Part shown: positions 23,880 to 36,200 of the stretch, one piece after another
How the letters are laid out: each line of letters begins with the position of its first letter
Position numbering within the stretch: the stretch's first letter is position 1
NCBI GenBank assembly: GCA_963995525.1
Contig: OZ023213.1
Coordinates: forward strand, 49,128,592-49,192,591
DNA: 64,000 nucleotides
Origin: Escarpia spicata
Taxonomy: Eukaryota > Annelida > Polychaeta > Sabellida > Siboglinidae
Direction: 5' to 3'
Program-made: the position numbers and the translations under genes
Notes under the pieces: generated by a model
Seen by the model: the letters and a program-made list of their open reading frames with translations, nothing else
Told to the model about the DNA's origin: nothing
Database searches by the model: none

Positions 23880-25000
23880 CACCTCAAGTCGCTTACAAGC
23901 TGGCAACTTATCCCTTCTGGAGAATGGTATTTTTGCTACTGTAAAATAAAGAACCACACACATTTAATTGTATGACATTTATTAATTATTTAGCCATAAT
24001 TGATACATCTTGCAAGACAGCTTTATGCCACTAATATCAAGCCAAACCATAGAATCGAACAGAACACAGCATTTCATTCAGACTTATTTACAACACGTCC
24101 AGTTATTGACACCACTGTATGGGTTAATACTGTTTATACACACTCTCACAAAGTAAAGCCACAAACCTTCAATGGTGTCTGTATATACCGGCATGTACAC
24201 TCACACGAATATGCTTACCGGCATAGTTATATATGAAGGATTTTGGGGCAAAACATTATAAATCCATTTTAGGAACAAACATTAATTCCTATCCTTCCTC
24301 TGAGCATAATTTTTTTATATCAGAATATCTCATGAATACAACATCGCAGTTACTGATAGTGAGGGCAAAATGTTTTTGTTAATTTTGAAATTTCGCCCAG
24401 TCACAAATGTCTTATCTTAATCATATTTTGCCCAGAAACGACATACATCTGAAGGGTTTCAGAGATTCTTTTTTTAAGAAAACAATTTCTATGCTGGGTG
24501 CGTCTGATTACTTTATTGTAGATTCAAAATCTGAAATAATTTGTTTACTCAGAAATGTTTTTTCCGGATTGGTACTTTTCGTGTATTACCCCAAAACCCT
24601 TCCTTTATATGTTATGTACATACGTGTATATATTATACACTGATGTACACGCATTCGTATGTGTGCTTGTACATTCAAACACAGACACATTGCCTTGCAC
24701 CAAACACCCCGAATATCCCACATCACAATACACTGAAACATTTGTATTAATTCGCCCACACGTGACCCATCAGCCAATAATGCCGCGACACTAACCCCAG
24801 GGTTGTAGGCAACCAACAACATCTCATGACACACCAGTGACAGTCACATGACATAGGCTGTGGAACAGTGTTTTGCCTGTCCTGTGTACAAAGGCCCTGT
24901 GACATGCACGCACAACATCTGATGCATCAATAACATCGGCCTCATTCTCTGTATAATAGAACCTTGCTTTTTCAGTCACCTCAGTAATACAGCCACCTCA
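23880..25000. other. Intergenic, nothing identified
   Basis: AT-rich sequence with short ORFs on both strands and no recognised family. Confidence 0.4.
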
Positions 25001-25002
25001 CA

Positions 25003-25410
25003 ATTAAGGGGCCCTGTATGTATAGATTGCGCTATTCCACGGCAGAAGTATTTTGTCGGCCGACGCTTGGCGTCTGTGGCTATTTAGAGAACATTGTCAT
25101 ACAGGTGATATATTTGCCATCGTTAGTTCTCGGAAACACAAGACAAGCGTGCGTTGAATCTAGTGATTGTGTTGTTGATAAGGATGTATTCATGACATAT
25201 ACTGTTCCAAACTGACAACACTAAATAAATAAATCCTTATCAACAACACAATCACTAGATTCAGCACACGCTTGTCTTTGTTCCTGAGAACTAATTATGG
25301 CAAACATATCGCCTCCACCAGACTGTTCTACAATTAACCGCAGACGCCAAGCGTTGGCCGACAAAATACTTCTGCCGTGGAATAGCGCAATCTATACAGT
25401 GCCCCATTAA
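25003..25410. mobile_element. Foldback/MITE with about 180-bp inverted arms flanked by TTAA
   Basis: The left arm starts TTAAGGGGCCCTGTATGTAT and contains GATTGCGCTATTCCACGGCA. The right arm holds its reverse complement, ending with GTGCCCCATTAA. Interior blocks also pair, for example ACACAAGACAAGCGTGCGTT with its partner near 25270, and GTTGATAAGGAT with ATCCTTATCAAC. The centre is about 45 bp. TTAA at both borders is the target site used by piggyBac elements, so this may be a non-autonomous piggyBac-type element. No transposase is present. Confidence 0.75.
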
Positions 25411-25414
25411 ACAG

Positions 25415-26310
25415 AACCAATATTATTGATACAGTACCCCTTTACGGTCACCCTAGAATAGGCCCAATTTCTTTAACAGCTAAGAATATGAAAAAATAAC
25501 CTTGCTAATATGGTCACCTCACCATTCAGGTCACTTGCCCAATCCCGAGGGTGATCTTATTTGCGAGGTTCCACTCTATTGGGACAATCACTTGTACTAC
25601 GATATAAGTCTCTAGGTCATCACCAGAGGCCACCACAGTCAAACGACTGATGGTGGCACTGAACATACATGTTTACGAGAGAGAGCTGATTGAGAGGAAT
25701 GTTGGGAGAGACACATGCGAGTTAGCAAGTGAAAGACTGCAGCGTTTCTGCAGAGTCCAATACAGAGAACACGCGACAGGGAGTTAGTCGACTGCGAGAG
25801 CCCAGTGTGACTGGTCATACAATGCTCTTTGTCAAATTATCACAGTAGTAGTAAGCGGTGTACCCCTTTGCCATGTGACCCTCTACCCATTGTATGTCAA
25901 GTCGCATAATAATCAAACTAAGCAATATACACACAAATATATATAGGCATATAGTACATAGGAGTATGCTGTAATCTTGTAACATTTCTATTCAACCACC
26001 ACACACCAATAGCCCCACCCAGAACTTGGATGCACTTATGTTATGTCGACTGTGTTTGTGCAGTAAGCGTGTATGTGGGTATATAGTTGTGCATGTATAT
26101 ATGTGCAGTGTGAATTGGTACGGGTAAATGGTACGGTTAATAAATTATGAAACTGGGATATACTGCCTGATATAAAATACCACACAACACCCCAAACAAT
26201 GGCGCCCTTCCAACATTTTTGACGCCCCACAGTGACTTGAAAGACTACCGACTGTTGGAAGAGTATCACAAATGTATTGGCACATCGAACTGAAATGGTG
26301 ACGTCATGGT
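25415..26310. other. Intergenic, nothing identified
   Basis: No gene or repeat family recognised. Some TA/CA-rich short runs near 25930 and 26070. Confidence 0.4.
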
Positions 26311-26319
26311 CCCTAGCTT

Positions 26320-26490
26320 CAACAGGGTCCTCACCCCCCAGGAAAGGTCTCCACCCTGTGGGAAGGGTTCTCACCCCAAGAAGGGTCCTTACCCCCTTGG
26401 AAAGGTCCTCACCCCCGGGAAGGGCCATCACCCCCGGGAAGGGTCCTCAACCCTGGGGAAGGGTCCTCAACCCCCCAGGAAGGTTCAGAT
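26320..26490. repeat. Minisatellite of about 18-21 bp units (GGAAGGGTCCTCACCCCC)
   Basis: About nine imperfect units with the core AAGGGTCCTCACCCC, changing between GGGAAGGGTCC and GGAAAGGTCC. The proline-rich plus-strand ORFs here are by-products. Confidence 0.9.
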
Positions 26491-26499
26491 GGGTTTGAG

Positions 26500-26944
26500 T
26501 CCTTCAGACTGACTTTTGGGATGGGTTGTAGCAGGAAGGCGAAACAAAATAGACCAATTTAATAAAACAATAGGTGATTTTAAAACGAAACTTTTCCTTA
26601 GAGCTGCAATTGTTTAGAGATTCAACACACATTTCCTTCCTTGTTAAGGAGCTATCACACAATGACTGTGTTACACGCAGTGTCAATGGCAACTCAACAG
26701 TTTTAGAAATTCCGGAAATTTTAAATCTACTGACAGCCATCTTGGGTTTGATCAATTTCATTCCTCCGAACTCCAAACAGTTCGAGATTAAAAAAATACT
26801 CCTTCCCTTGCAAAAATTTTGCAGCGCTGATATTCTGTGATATAAACCCTGCACAACTTCCGACAGACCCACGAGACAGATCGACAAACACGCCCCCGAC
26901 CCTTGCGTTCTAAGCACCATTAATGAGCATGTGCAACACACAGA
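26500..26944 (-). other. Probable MTMR 3' untranslated region
   Basis: This follows the MTMR stop codon on the minus strand. No AATAAA is obvious on that strand within it, so the 3' end of the mRNA cannot be placed. Confidence 0.35.
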
Positions 26945-27290
26945 CTACGCTGGGTGGACGTCGACATCTGTCACCAGGGGGCGCCTCTCCTCCTGCAACC
27001 AACCGTCGCAGTTTGGACAGTCGCCGGTCGACTGGACACCGTCCACTACCGGGCAGTCTGTGGTCAGGCCAGGGGCTCGCAGTGCCATGCAGTGACAGTC
27101 TGCGGAGAAGTCAACGGTGTCATCTACACAGTCTACAGTGGACGCGGCACCGTCCAGCAGGAAATTGTGACCATTGAACTTCATTTGTTGGTAGCATCGG
27201 TTGCACACCCGTACCGGACAGTTGAGGTGTTGCTGGGGCACGGGCGTGTAGAAGTTGGTACAATCAGCGCAGAACACCTGGCCACAGTTC
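26945..27290 (-). CDS. MTMR3: MTMR exon 14 (second half of FYVE, C-terminus)
   Basis: Follows GTGTTTCAG. It reads [20 protein letters not shown] and [10 protein letters not shown], completing the FYVE zinc sites. A tail of about 70 residues follows and ends at TAG 26947-26945. Its first 17 nt recur in every unit of the array upstream. Confidence 0.95.
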
Positions 27291-30200
27291 CTGAAACACG
27301 CAAGTTTACAGTTCAATTCCTGGAACACACATGTCTACAGTTTACACCTGGCCACAGTTCCCGGAACACACAAATCTACAGTTCACACCTGGCCACAGTT
27401 CCTGGAACACACAAGTCTACTGTTCACACCAGGCCTCGGTTCATGGCTGGAACAAATAATTATGCAGTTTACACCTGGCCGCAGATCCTGGAAAACACAA
27501 TTGTAGAGTTCAGTTCCTGGAACACACAAGTTTACAGTTCACACCTTGCCACAGTTCCTGGAACAAATAAATCTGCAGGTTACACCCGGCCGCAGATACT
27601 GAAAGGCACAATTGTAGAGATCAGTTCCTGGAACACACAAGTCTACATTTCACACCTGGCCAATTCCTGAAACACACAAGTCAATATACATTGGCCACAG
27701 TTCCGGAAACAAATAAATCTGCAGGTTACACCCGGCCGCAGATACTGAATGGCACAATTGTAGAGTTCAGTTCCTGGAACACACAAGACTACAGTTCAAA
27801 CCTGGCCACATTTCCTGGAACACACAAGTCTACACACCTGGCCACAGTTCCTGGAACAAATAAATCTGCAGTTTACACCTGGCCGCAGATATTGAAAGAC
27901 ACAATTGTAGAGTTCAGTTCCTGGAACACGCAAGTCTACAGTTCACACCTGGCCACAGTTCCTGGAACAAATAAATCTGCAGGTTACACCCGGCCAAAGA
28001 TACTGAGAGGCACAATTGTAGAGTTCAGTTCCTTGAACACACAAGTCTACAGTTCACACCTTGCCACAGTTCCTGGACTACATAAGTCTACAGTTCAGTT
28101 CCTAGATCAAAGTCTACAGTTTACACATGGTCACAGTTCCTAGAACACACAAGTCTAGAGTTCAGTTCCTGGATGGCCCAGGTGTAGTGTTACCTGCAGT
28201 GGTGCTTGCGGCGGACGATCCAGAATTGCATGTTGCAGCCGGCGCAGTGAGTGACGGCATGGTCGGGCACCCACAGTGTCATGTGGGCGTCTCTTTCGTC
28301 TACCTGCTCCCAGCTGACATCAGACGATGGGCCACTGTTCCCCTCCACCGACCCCTGCTCCCCCGGCCCGTCTCCCACCCCCTCCGCCGCCCCTGCCACG
28401 CCCTGCCAGGGGGAAACAAACTCATCTCAGTTGTATCATATGCATGTGAAAACAAATGTCAGTGTACCACAACATATCACCAAATACTCTTGTGTGCCAA
28501 ATATTACCAAAGTGTCAAACAAGAGTATAGGGTGGCAAATCACTGACAGCGTCTCAGTTTTGTTTCAATAGTAAATACAGGTTGCTAGTGTGAGATTCGG
28601 CGACTTTTAGTGTACGGCGAAACTAACCAACACTACTGTACGATGGGTGTATGTGGCAATAATGGGGTTTTAACTAATATACCATACCGAGCTCCCGAGA
28701 ACTAAGCATCCTGACCGATTCACCTAATCATAGAAATCTGACGGTCTAACACTTTGGGATCAAAATCTATGATCTTTGGAAGTCTGACTGCTGTTAGAAA
28801 TGATGCAGAGAGGGAGCTACATGATGCTCAGCGAGCGATAAATCATTCCGTGGATGATTGATTTGTGCGAGTGAGAACGATCACTCTCCTAAGTAAATGT
28901 TGTTTTATCGGTGCAAACCTCAGTTAGTATTAATTGGTTGTGGTAAAGTTAGTGTGAGATAGAGCTAGTAATGTTATCTGTCAAGTGTTAGCTGTTGTTA
29001 TCGGTATGTTTACTTATTTATTATTCATAATTAACCGTTCATTTATTATTCATAATTAACCGTTTTCTAGTATTTCACACCATTTTTTACCGTGTAATAC
29101 GTAATTTAAGTTTTATTTAATCTTGAATATACTATTGTTTTCTGACACCAGTATTAGTTAATGAAGTGTAATGTAAATGTATTATTATGTTCATGTTTGA
29201 TCTGAGTAAATTGTTTCCTCTCTCTCCACTCAGTCACTCGACAGAAAAGTATTAGTTAATGAAGTGTAATGTAAATGTAGTATTATGTTCATGTTTGATC
29301 TGAGTAAAGTGTTTCCTCTCTCTCTACTCAGTCACTCGACAGAAAAGTATTAGTTAATGAAGTGTAATGTAAATGTATTATTATGTTCATGTTTGATCTG
29401 AGTAAATTGTTTCCTCTCTCCACTCAGTCACTCGACAGAAAAGTAGTAGTTAATGAAGTGTAATGTAAATGTATTATTATGTTCATGTTTGATCTGAGTA
29501 AAGTGTTTCCTCTCTCTCCACTCAGTCACTCGACAGAAAAGTATTAGTTAATGAAGTGTAATGTAAATGTATTATTATGTTCATGTTTGATCTGAGTAAA
29601 TTGTTTCCTCTCTCCACTCAGTCACTCGACAGAAAAGTATTAGTTAATGAAGTGTAATGTAAATGTATTATTATGTTCATGTTTGATCTGAGTAAATTGT
29701 TTCCTCTCTCCACTCAGTCACTCGACAGAAAAGTATTAGTTAATGAAGTGTAATGTATTATTATGTTCATGTTTGATCTGAGTAAATTGTTTCCTCTCTC
29801 CACTCAGTCACTCGACAGAAAAGTAGTAGTTAATGAAGTGTAATGTATTATTATGTTCATGTTTGATCTGAGTAAATTGTTTCCTCTCTCCACTCAGTCA
29901 CTCGACAGAAAAGTATTAGTTAATGAAGTGTAATGTAAATGTATTATTATGTTCATGTTTGATCTGAGTAAAGTGTTTCCTCTCTCCACTCAGTCACTCG
30001 ACAGAAAAGTATTAGTTAATGAAGTGTAATGTAAATGTATTATTATGTTCATGTTTGATCTGAGTAAAGTGTTTCCTCTCTCTCCACTCAGTCACTCGAC
30101 AGAAAAGTATTAGTTAATGAAGTGTAATGTAAATGTATTATTAAGTTCATGTTTGATCTCGACAGAAAAGGGTCAACAACCATTAAACATCAATCGGCTA

Positions 30201-33200
30201 CAACCGATCATGCCAACAGAAACAACAGTGTGATAGCAAAACAAGAACTGAGATGAGGGGATACAGACTAAGTCAAGTATGGGATGGCCTGCTTGCCACA
30301 CCACCTGGCAAGCAGAGGAAGAACAAAGCTCTTCATCAAAACAAGACCAAACATGAACTGAGATGAGGGGATACAGACTAAGTCAAGTATGGGATGGCCT
30401 GCTTGCCACACCACCTGGCAAGCAGAGGAAGAACAAAGCTCTTCATCAAAACAAGACCAAACATGAACTGAGATGAGGGGATACAGACTAAGTCAAGTAT
30501 GGGATGGCCTGCTTGCCACACCACCTGGCAAGCAGAGGAAGAACAAAGCTCTTGATCAAAACAAGACCAAACATGAACTGAGATGAGGGGATACAGACTA
30601 AGTCAAGTATGGGATGGCCTGCTTGCCACACCACCTGGCAAACAGAGGAAGAACAAAGCTCTTGATCAAAACAAGACCAAATATGAACTGAGATGAGGGG
30701 ATACAGACTAAGTCAAGTATGTGATGGCCTGCTTGCCACACCACCTGGCAAGTAGAGGAAGAACAAAGCTCTTGATCAAAACAAGACCAAATATGAACTG
30801 AGATGAAGGGATACAGACTAAGTCAAGTATGTGATGGCCTGCTTGCCACACCACCTGGCAAGTAGAGGAAGAACAAAGCTCTTGATCAAAACAAGACCAA
30901 ATATGAACTGAGATGAAGGGATACAGACTACATCAAGTATGGGATGGCCTGCTTGCTACACCACCTGGCAAGTAGAGGAAGAACAAAGCTCTTGATCAAA
31001 ACAAGACCAAACATGAACTGAGATGAGGGGATACAGACTAAGTCAAGTATGGGATGGCCTGCTTGCCACACCACCTGGCAAACAGAGGAAGAACAAAGCT
31101 CTTGATCAAGACTGCTGACAGCGGCCGAAATGTTGAAAGTGAGTTTCCATTCTTAGTTATGAGAGTGGGTTGGACATGTGGAGAGAATGGGAGCAGAACG
31201 GTCGGCAAAGAAAGCAGATGCCCGGAGAGTGGAGGGGAAAAGAAGACGAGGAACAACTAGACTGTGATGGGAGGATTGCGTAGAGATTTGGAAGGATTGT
31301 GAGAGGAATGGAGAAAGAGAGCAAAAGACAGAGGGGAATGGAGACAGTTGGTGGAGAGAGCAGTGCAAGATCAGTGTGGAAAAAGAAAAAATATAACAGA
31401 AATTGAGGATCGGAATCGATGCCAGCCTCATCCCTGACTGACAGGGAAACAAGGGGAGATCAACATAAAGAAAGTGTGTTATAGAATGTGATACATACAC
31501 AGTTGTCCCTGGTGTCGGGCGACTGGCCGGACGCATACCGCTGCAGCACGCTACGAGCGAACTGCAGCTGTCGATGAAGGTTCTGCAGCTCCATCTGGTA
31601 GCCATTCTCAATCTGAGCCAGTCTCAGCTGGACGGGGTCAGTGTAAGTGACCAGTCCATCCATGTCCAGCTGTCGACTGAGACCACTGGACAGTGTGTAG
31701 CCTGGCCACAGGTCATCCATCTGAAGCACACACAGCAAAATACAGTTACATCTGTTAAAAGGTAACAAATATGTGACACGCCCCAGTGAACCGGGTCTTA
31801 ACCATTTCAGTCCTACAGCCCTGACCAGCTGTGACCACTGAATACTGCATTCCCAGTGAATATGCAAGACAATGGACTGCCTCATTTCAAGTCAAAATTT
31901 GAGCAAAAAAAATGCATTTTACGAGTAGGAATGTTATATATTTTTTGGAAAGCATGAAAATCAGCGAGTAAAATGAGCCATATCATTTTATAGTCAATCG
32001 TCATGGTAACCAGCCATCCAAGATAGCCGCCAAGATTTGAACGTTTTTGTTGTCACCGTCACTTTTGTCTCAGAATCTGTCGATAAGTTCGCCGACATCA
32101 TCATTGTGTTGATCGTGAATGTCCAATAAAGATTCTTTGCTAAAACTATCAAATAATCTGTCCAAAATACATGGTGGTAAATCGCTAGTTGAAGTAATGC
32201 CATCCGCCAATGTGGCCACCACATATTTTGATAATCCATCATTAAAAACTGCAAAAATCTCCGTAAACTATTATTGAGTGATAATCCATGATGACCACTG
32301 CTGAATAGGTAATTTATTCGCCATGTCAACCGTACACAACAAGTGGCTCCACGTAGTGGATAATTATGAGTAAAAAACGATTTGAATAGCGGACATCGTC
32401 AATGCCGCTACACCGGCCTGTCGTACTGAAGCGTCACACTCCACGCGGCCGATGTAGCGGCCTGTCGTACTGAAATGGTCAAGTCACACAGGTCTATTCT
32501 GCATACCAGCCAAAAATAGCTGTCATGTTCCATCAATTTTGTGATTTTGGCCGAAATGTGTGCCATTATACTAGTCTCAACTTTTAATGGCCACTTTATT
32601 ATGCATGACAAATGCAATGCAAAACTAATAAAATACCTGCATTTATGAACCCATCAATTAAAAAAACAATAGAAATATGTATCAAAATTACCTCGTTTCT
32701 CAAAACGGTGTTGTTTATGTTAGCTTCAATGTGATCAATTAATCAAAAACTACAACAAATGAGGTATCATTTTAAAGCTTGTTATCTATGGAATAAAAAA
32801 GGTACTAAACACAATTTTGCAACGTAATACCATCTTTGCTATGGCTGGTCACATATAGCCTGCTGATGTGGCGTCATCGAACGATACTTCAAAAGTGACC
32901 ATCTCACTGCATCTGTCAGCATTTGAAATAAGTGCTTGCCGGAACAAGTGATTTGTTGTCCGGACAAGTAGAATGATTTGCATGGTTGTCCGATGGACAA
33001 GTGAAAATTTACAGTAAATAGTGATGTGTGCAAAATTATAACTCTCTAATTTGTGGAAATTCTAGTGAAATACGGTTCGCCAGCGATCACGCACATTGCA
33101 ATTTCGTTAGCGTGTTGGCGTCTTATCTTTCCGCCGCCATCCTGTGTTGCACATCAGTTTTCCATGAAGCAGAGTGTCCGTTAACTGCGTCATCTGCACC

Positions 33201-36200
33201 GATCTAGCTCTGCCGTTCTTGTAGGAAACGCTAGTTCAGTTTTATTGACGGTCAACTTGCTTCCATGCATGGATCACATTGGATGAACTTAATAAATAGT
33301 ATATTCGAGTATCACCTTTTATTAGAATAATTATGCAGTAGGCCAGTTAACCAATATTAACCAACCCGGACTCGGCAGTCTTCGACTTCGCGAAGTCACC
33401 AAACGTTGGTTCAGCAGATCAACAAAATATTGTCAGTGCCAGATTAATTTTCAGCTCTCCGGTGAACTTGTGGTGGTGGTTGGTGAACGGAATGTTAATA
33501 AACATCACAAGAAGTGTTGTCGTGTTTTCATCACATTTATTTTACCACAAATTGTGAGTTTACGGACACTGACTTTTTGAAATGTGGAAAACGGACAGAA
33601 TTAGCATCTGTCAGACGAACATTCCCTGATTGCAGAACCTACATAATCTATGTTTTGAAATATGGTTTAATAAACATAAATTACAATTTATATATGCAAT
33701 ATTAAGACAAAATAACGGATGCATGACAGGATCTAAACACCTCAAATCCAAATTAATTTAAGCAAGACGCGCAGCCACCAGGACTGGCAACATGTACAGC
33801 ACTGTGCCCAACCATGGTGGTCTATGGGCGACAGCAACATTACGACATCATTCGTATGATGGTATTTATTTATTTATTTGCATTAACCATTGTAAAACGC
33901 CCCAGAACAATTATTTGGATGGAGCGCTATATAAGAAATAAATTATGATTATTATTCAATCTATACATTATAACTGTAAGATGGTCCCTTGTAAATTTTA
34001 TTTTGGTACACTTAACATTGTTTAAATATTGTGTTAATAATAAAGTGTTGGAAGCCTGCGTTGTACCAGCCTGTGTGGACCTGGCAGTGGACCTGGAAAG
34101 ACGAATGGAATGGGAGTGATTATGAAGGAGGAATACAGCAAGGAAGTCATCAGGGTGGAACGATGGGAAGGCAGGATAATTGCAGTGTGGATGTTAGTTG
34201 GAGGAGAGATGATGTGCATACTATCGGGCTACGCACCACTGTCTGTTTTATTACTCCTCAACTAGTTTACACCTACCCATACAGCCACGAACCAATGGAA
34301 TTAATTGTCACCATCTGGAGAGCACCACTCAATTCTCCCAGGTGGCAGGTACGAGAAAGACCTTTTAGAAGAGCAGAGCATATCAAACACGTAAGTCAGT
34401 CACTCTAAATAACCACTGTTGTTTTCTGGACCAGTTTGTACAAAGAGGAGATGCACCTACAAAGTTAACTGACACAACAACAGCTGACTTCTCCTACCTT
34501 GTCGGCGGGAGTCGGTGGGTTCGTGGATGACGGTGTTGAATGTAGTGGCGCGCTGTCTGAGTCGGTGCTTCCCGTCGAATCAGCACTTGAGCTGTAGGTC
34601 ACGTGACCAACTGTGAGCGTGTGCAGTGCGTGATCGAGGGCAGTGGTGGCACTGACATGGGAGTCGCTGATATCACTGGTGCTGGTAAAGACATGGCAGC
34701 GACGCTGTGACAGCGTCGACGTATACTTCTCGGCCACCGACACACCACTACAGGTGTCGCCACCATGCGGCCTGTCGCCGTCAAGCGCCACGTGTTCGAG
34801 GTCGCCCGTCAGCGTATCCGTCGAACCGTGCACCATGGACACCCCATCCTGCAGGAGACTCTTGTGTATGTCACCAATTCCGTTCACCAGGGGGCACTGC
34901 AATGTCTTGTCTTCCCCTTCCCCGTTTCCGTTCACCAGACGTTCAGTTTCACCACCAGGGAGAATACTGGTTTCCGACTCGAGCAACTCGATGACGCCAT
35001 GGGTGTCCAGTTTGCCGAGCAGCACCCCGGGGTCAGTGACAATGTTAGGGTCGCTGACCCTGCGCCCCGAGGCACCGTGTTCTACACTCGACGCCAAGTC
35101 ACTCGAGCTGAGGTCATCACATGACCGAGTCTTTGGCAGGACGGTCTGGTCAGACTTGTCCTCGCCGGTCAACGTCAGGTCCGAGCCCGTCGACAGCACC
35201 GTCTCAGCAGTTGCCATCGGTGCCATCTCCGACAGGTAGAGGGCGTCCCAGAGCCGCAGGAAACGCAGGTAATAGGCTGGCCGCAGCACCTGAACCACAA
35301 CACAGTGTTCACAGCTACACTTGAACCACAAGACAGCGTTCACAGCTACATCTGAACCACAATACAGCATTCACAGCTTCTAGTTTCTAGTTGTCTCCAG
35401 CACTCGGCCACGTTCTATTAACTGACTAGTCTGTATATATTGTGGTTACAATGTTATGATCTTATGAGGTCTCATTCAACCAGTCAGCCTTTTTCAGAAC
35501 ATTATCGCCAAGCCGACCTTTCTATGCTGGCACTGAGGGTGGTCACTGTCAGGGTGCTTGTCGTCCTCAGTGGTTCTTTTATGTCCTAAATTGAGACGGG
35601 ACCGACATTAACGTGATCTCCGAGTCACGAGGGCTACACAGTCCCCAATGTTGAGAGCATGGTTTTTATACCAAAGATACAATACCTGCCCGGTCCGGGT
35701 ATTGAACTCGGGGCGCCGGCATGTCAGGCGGATGTGCTAACCACTACACTATCGCGTGCCCCCAGCTACATCTGAACCACTACACAACCACAACACAGTG
35801 TTCACAGCTACACCTGAACCACAAGACAGCATTCACAACCACACCCAAACCACAACAGTGTTCACAGAATCGCTACATATCAGTAACTAGACCCAAGCAG
35901 CTTTAAGTTATTAAAATGTGTTTACATTTTAAAATACCACTCAAAATGGCAGCCAAAAGTGGGAACGCCGACACCGACTCACTTTACAGACTCTAGTCTC
36001 ATTGTGTGCTGCTGAAACTGAATGAGTTTACCTTGTTTTTGCATTACGGGATGATAATAAAGCATATGTGACAGCTGATGATGTTTCTTTGTGTTGACTT
36101 TGAAAAGTTTAACTTTCTTTCAAGGTGTAACCTGCGAGACAATAGTGTCACGTGTTCAACATTTTTTTGCTGGCATCATGTGCCTGTCGCTAGACTTAAA

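Noticed and set aside
26954..28143. Plus-strand ORFs of 238 and 150 aa
   Set aside because: Antisense of MTMR exon 14 and of its acceptor array.
34643..35239. Plus-strand 198-aa ORF
   Set aside because: Shadow of MTMR exon 11, which has clear homology on the minus strand.
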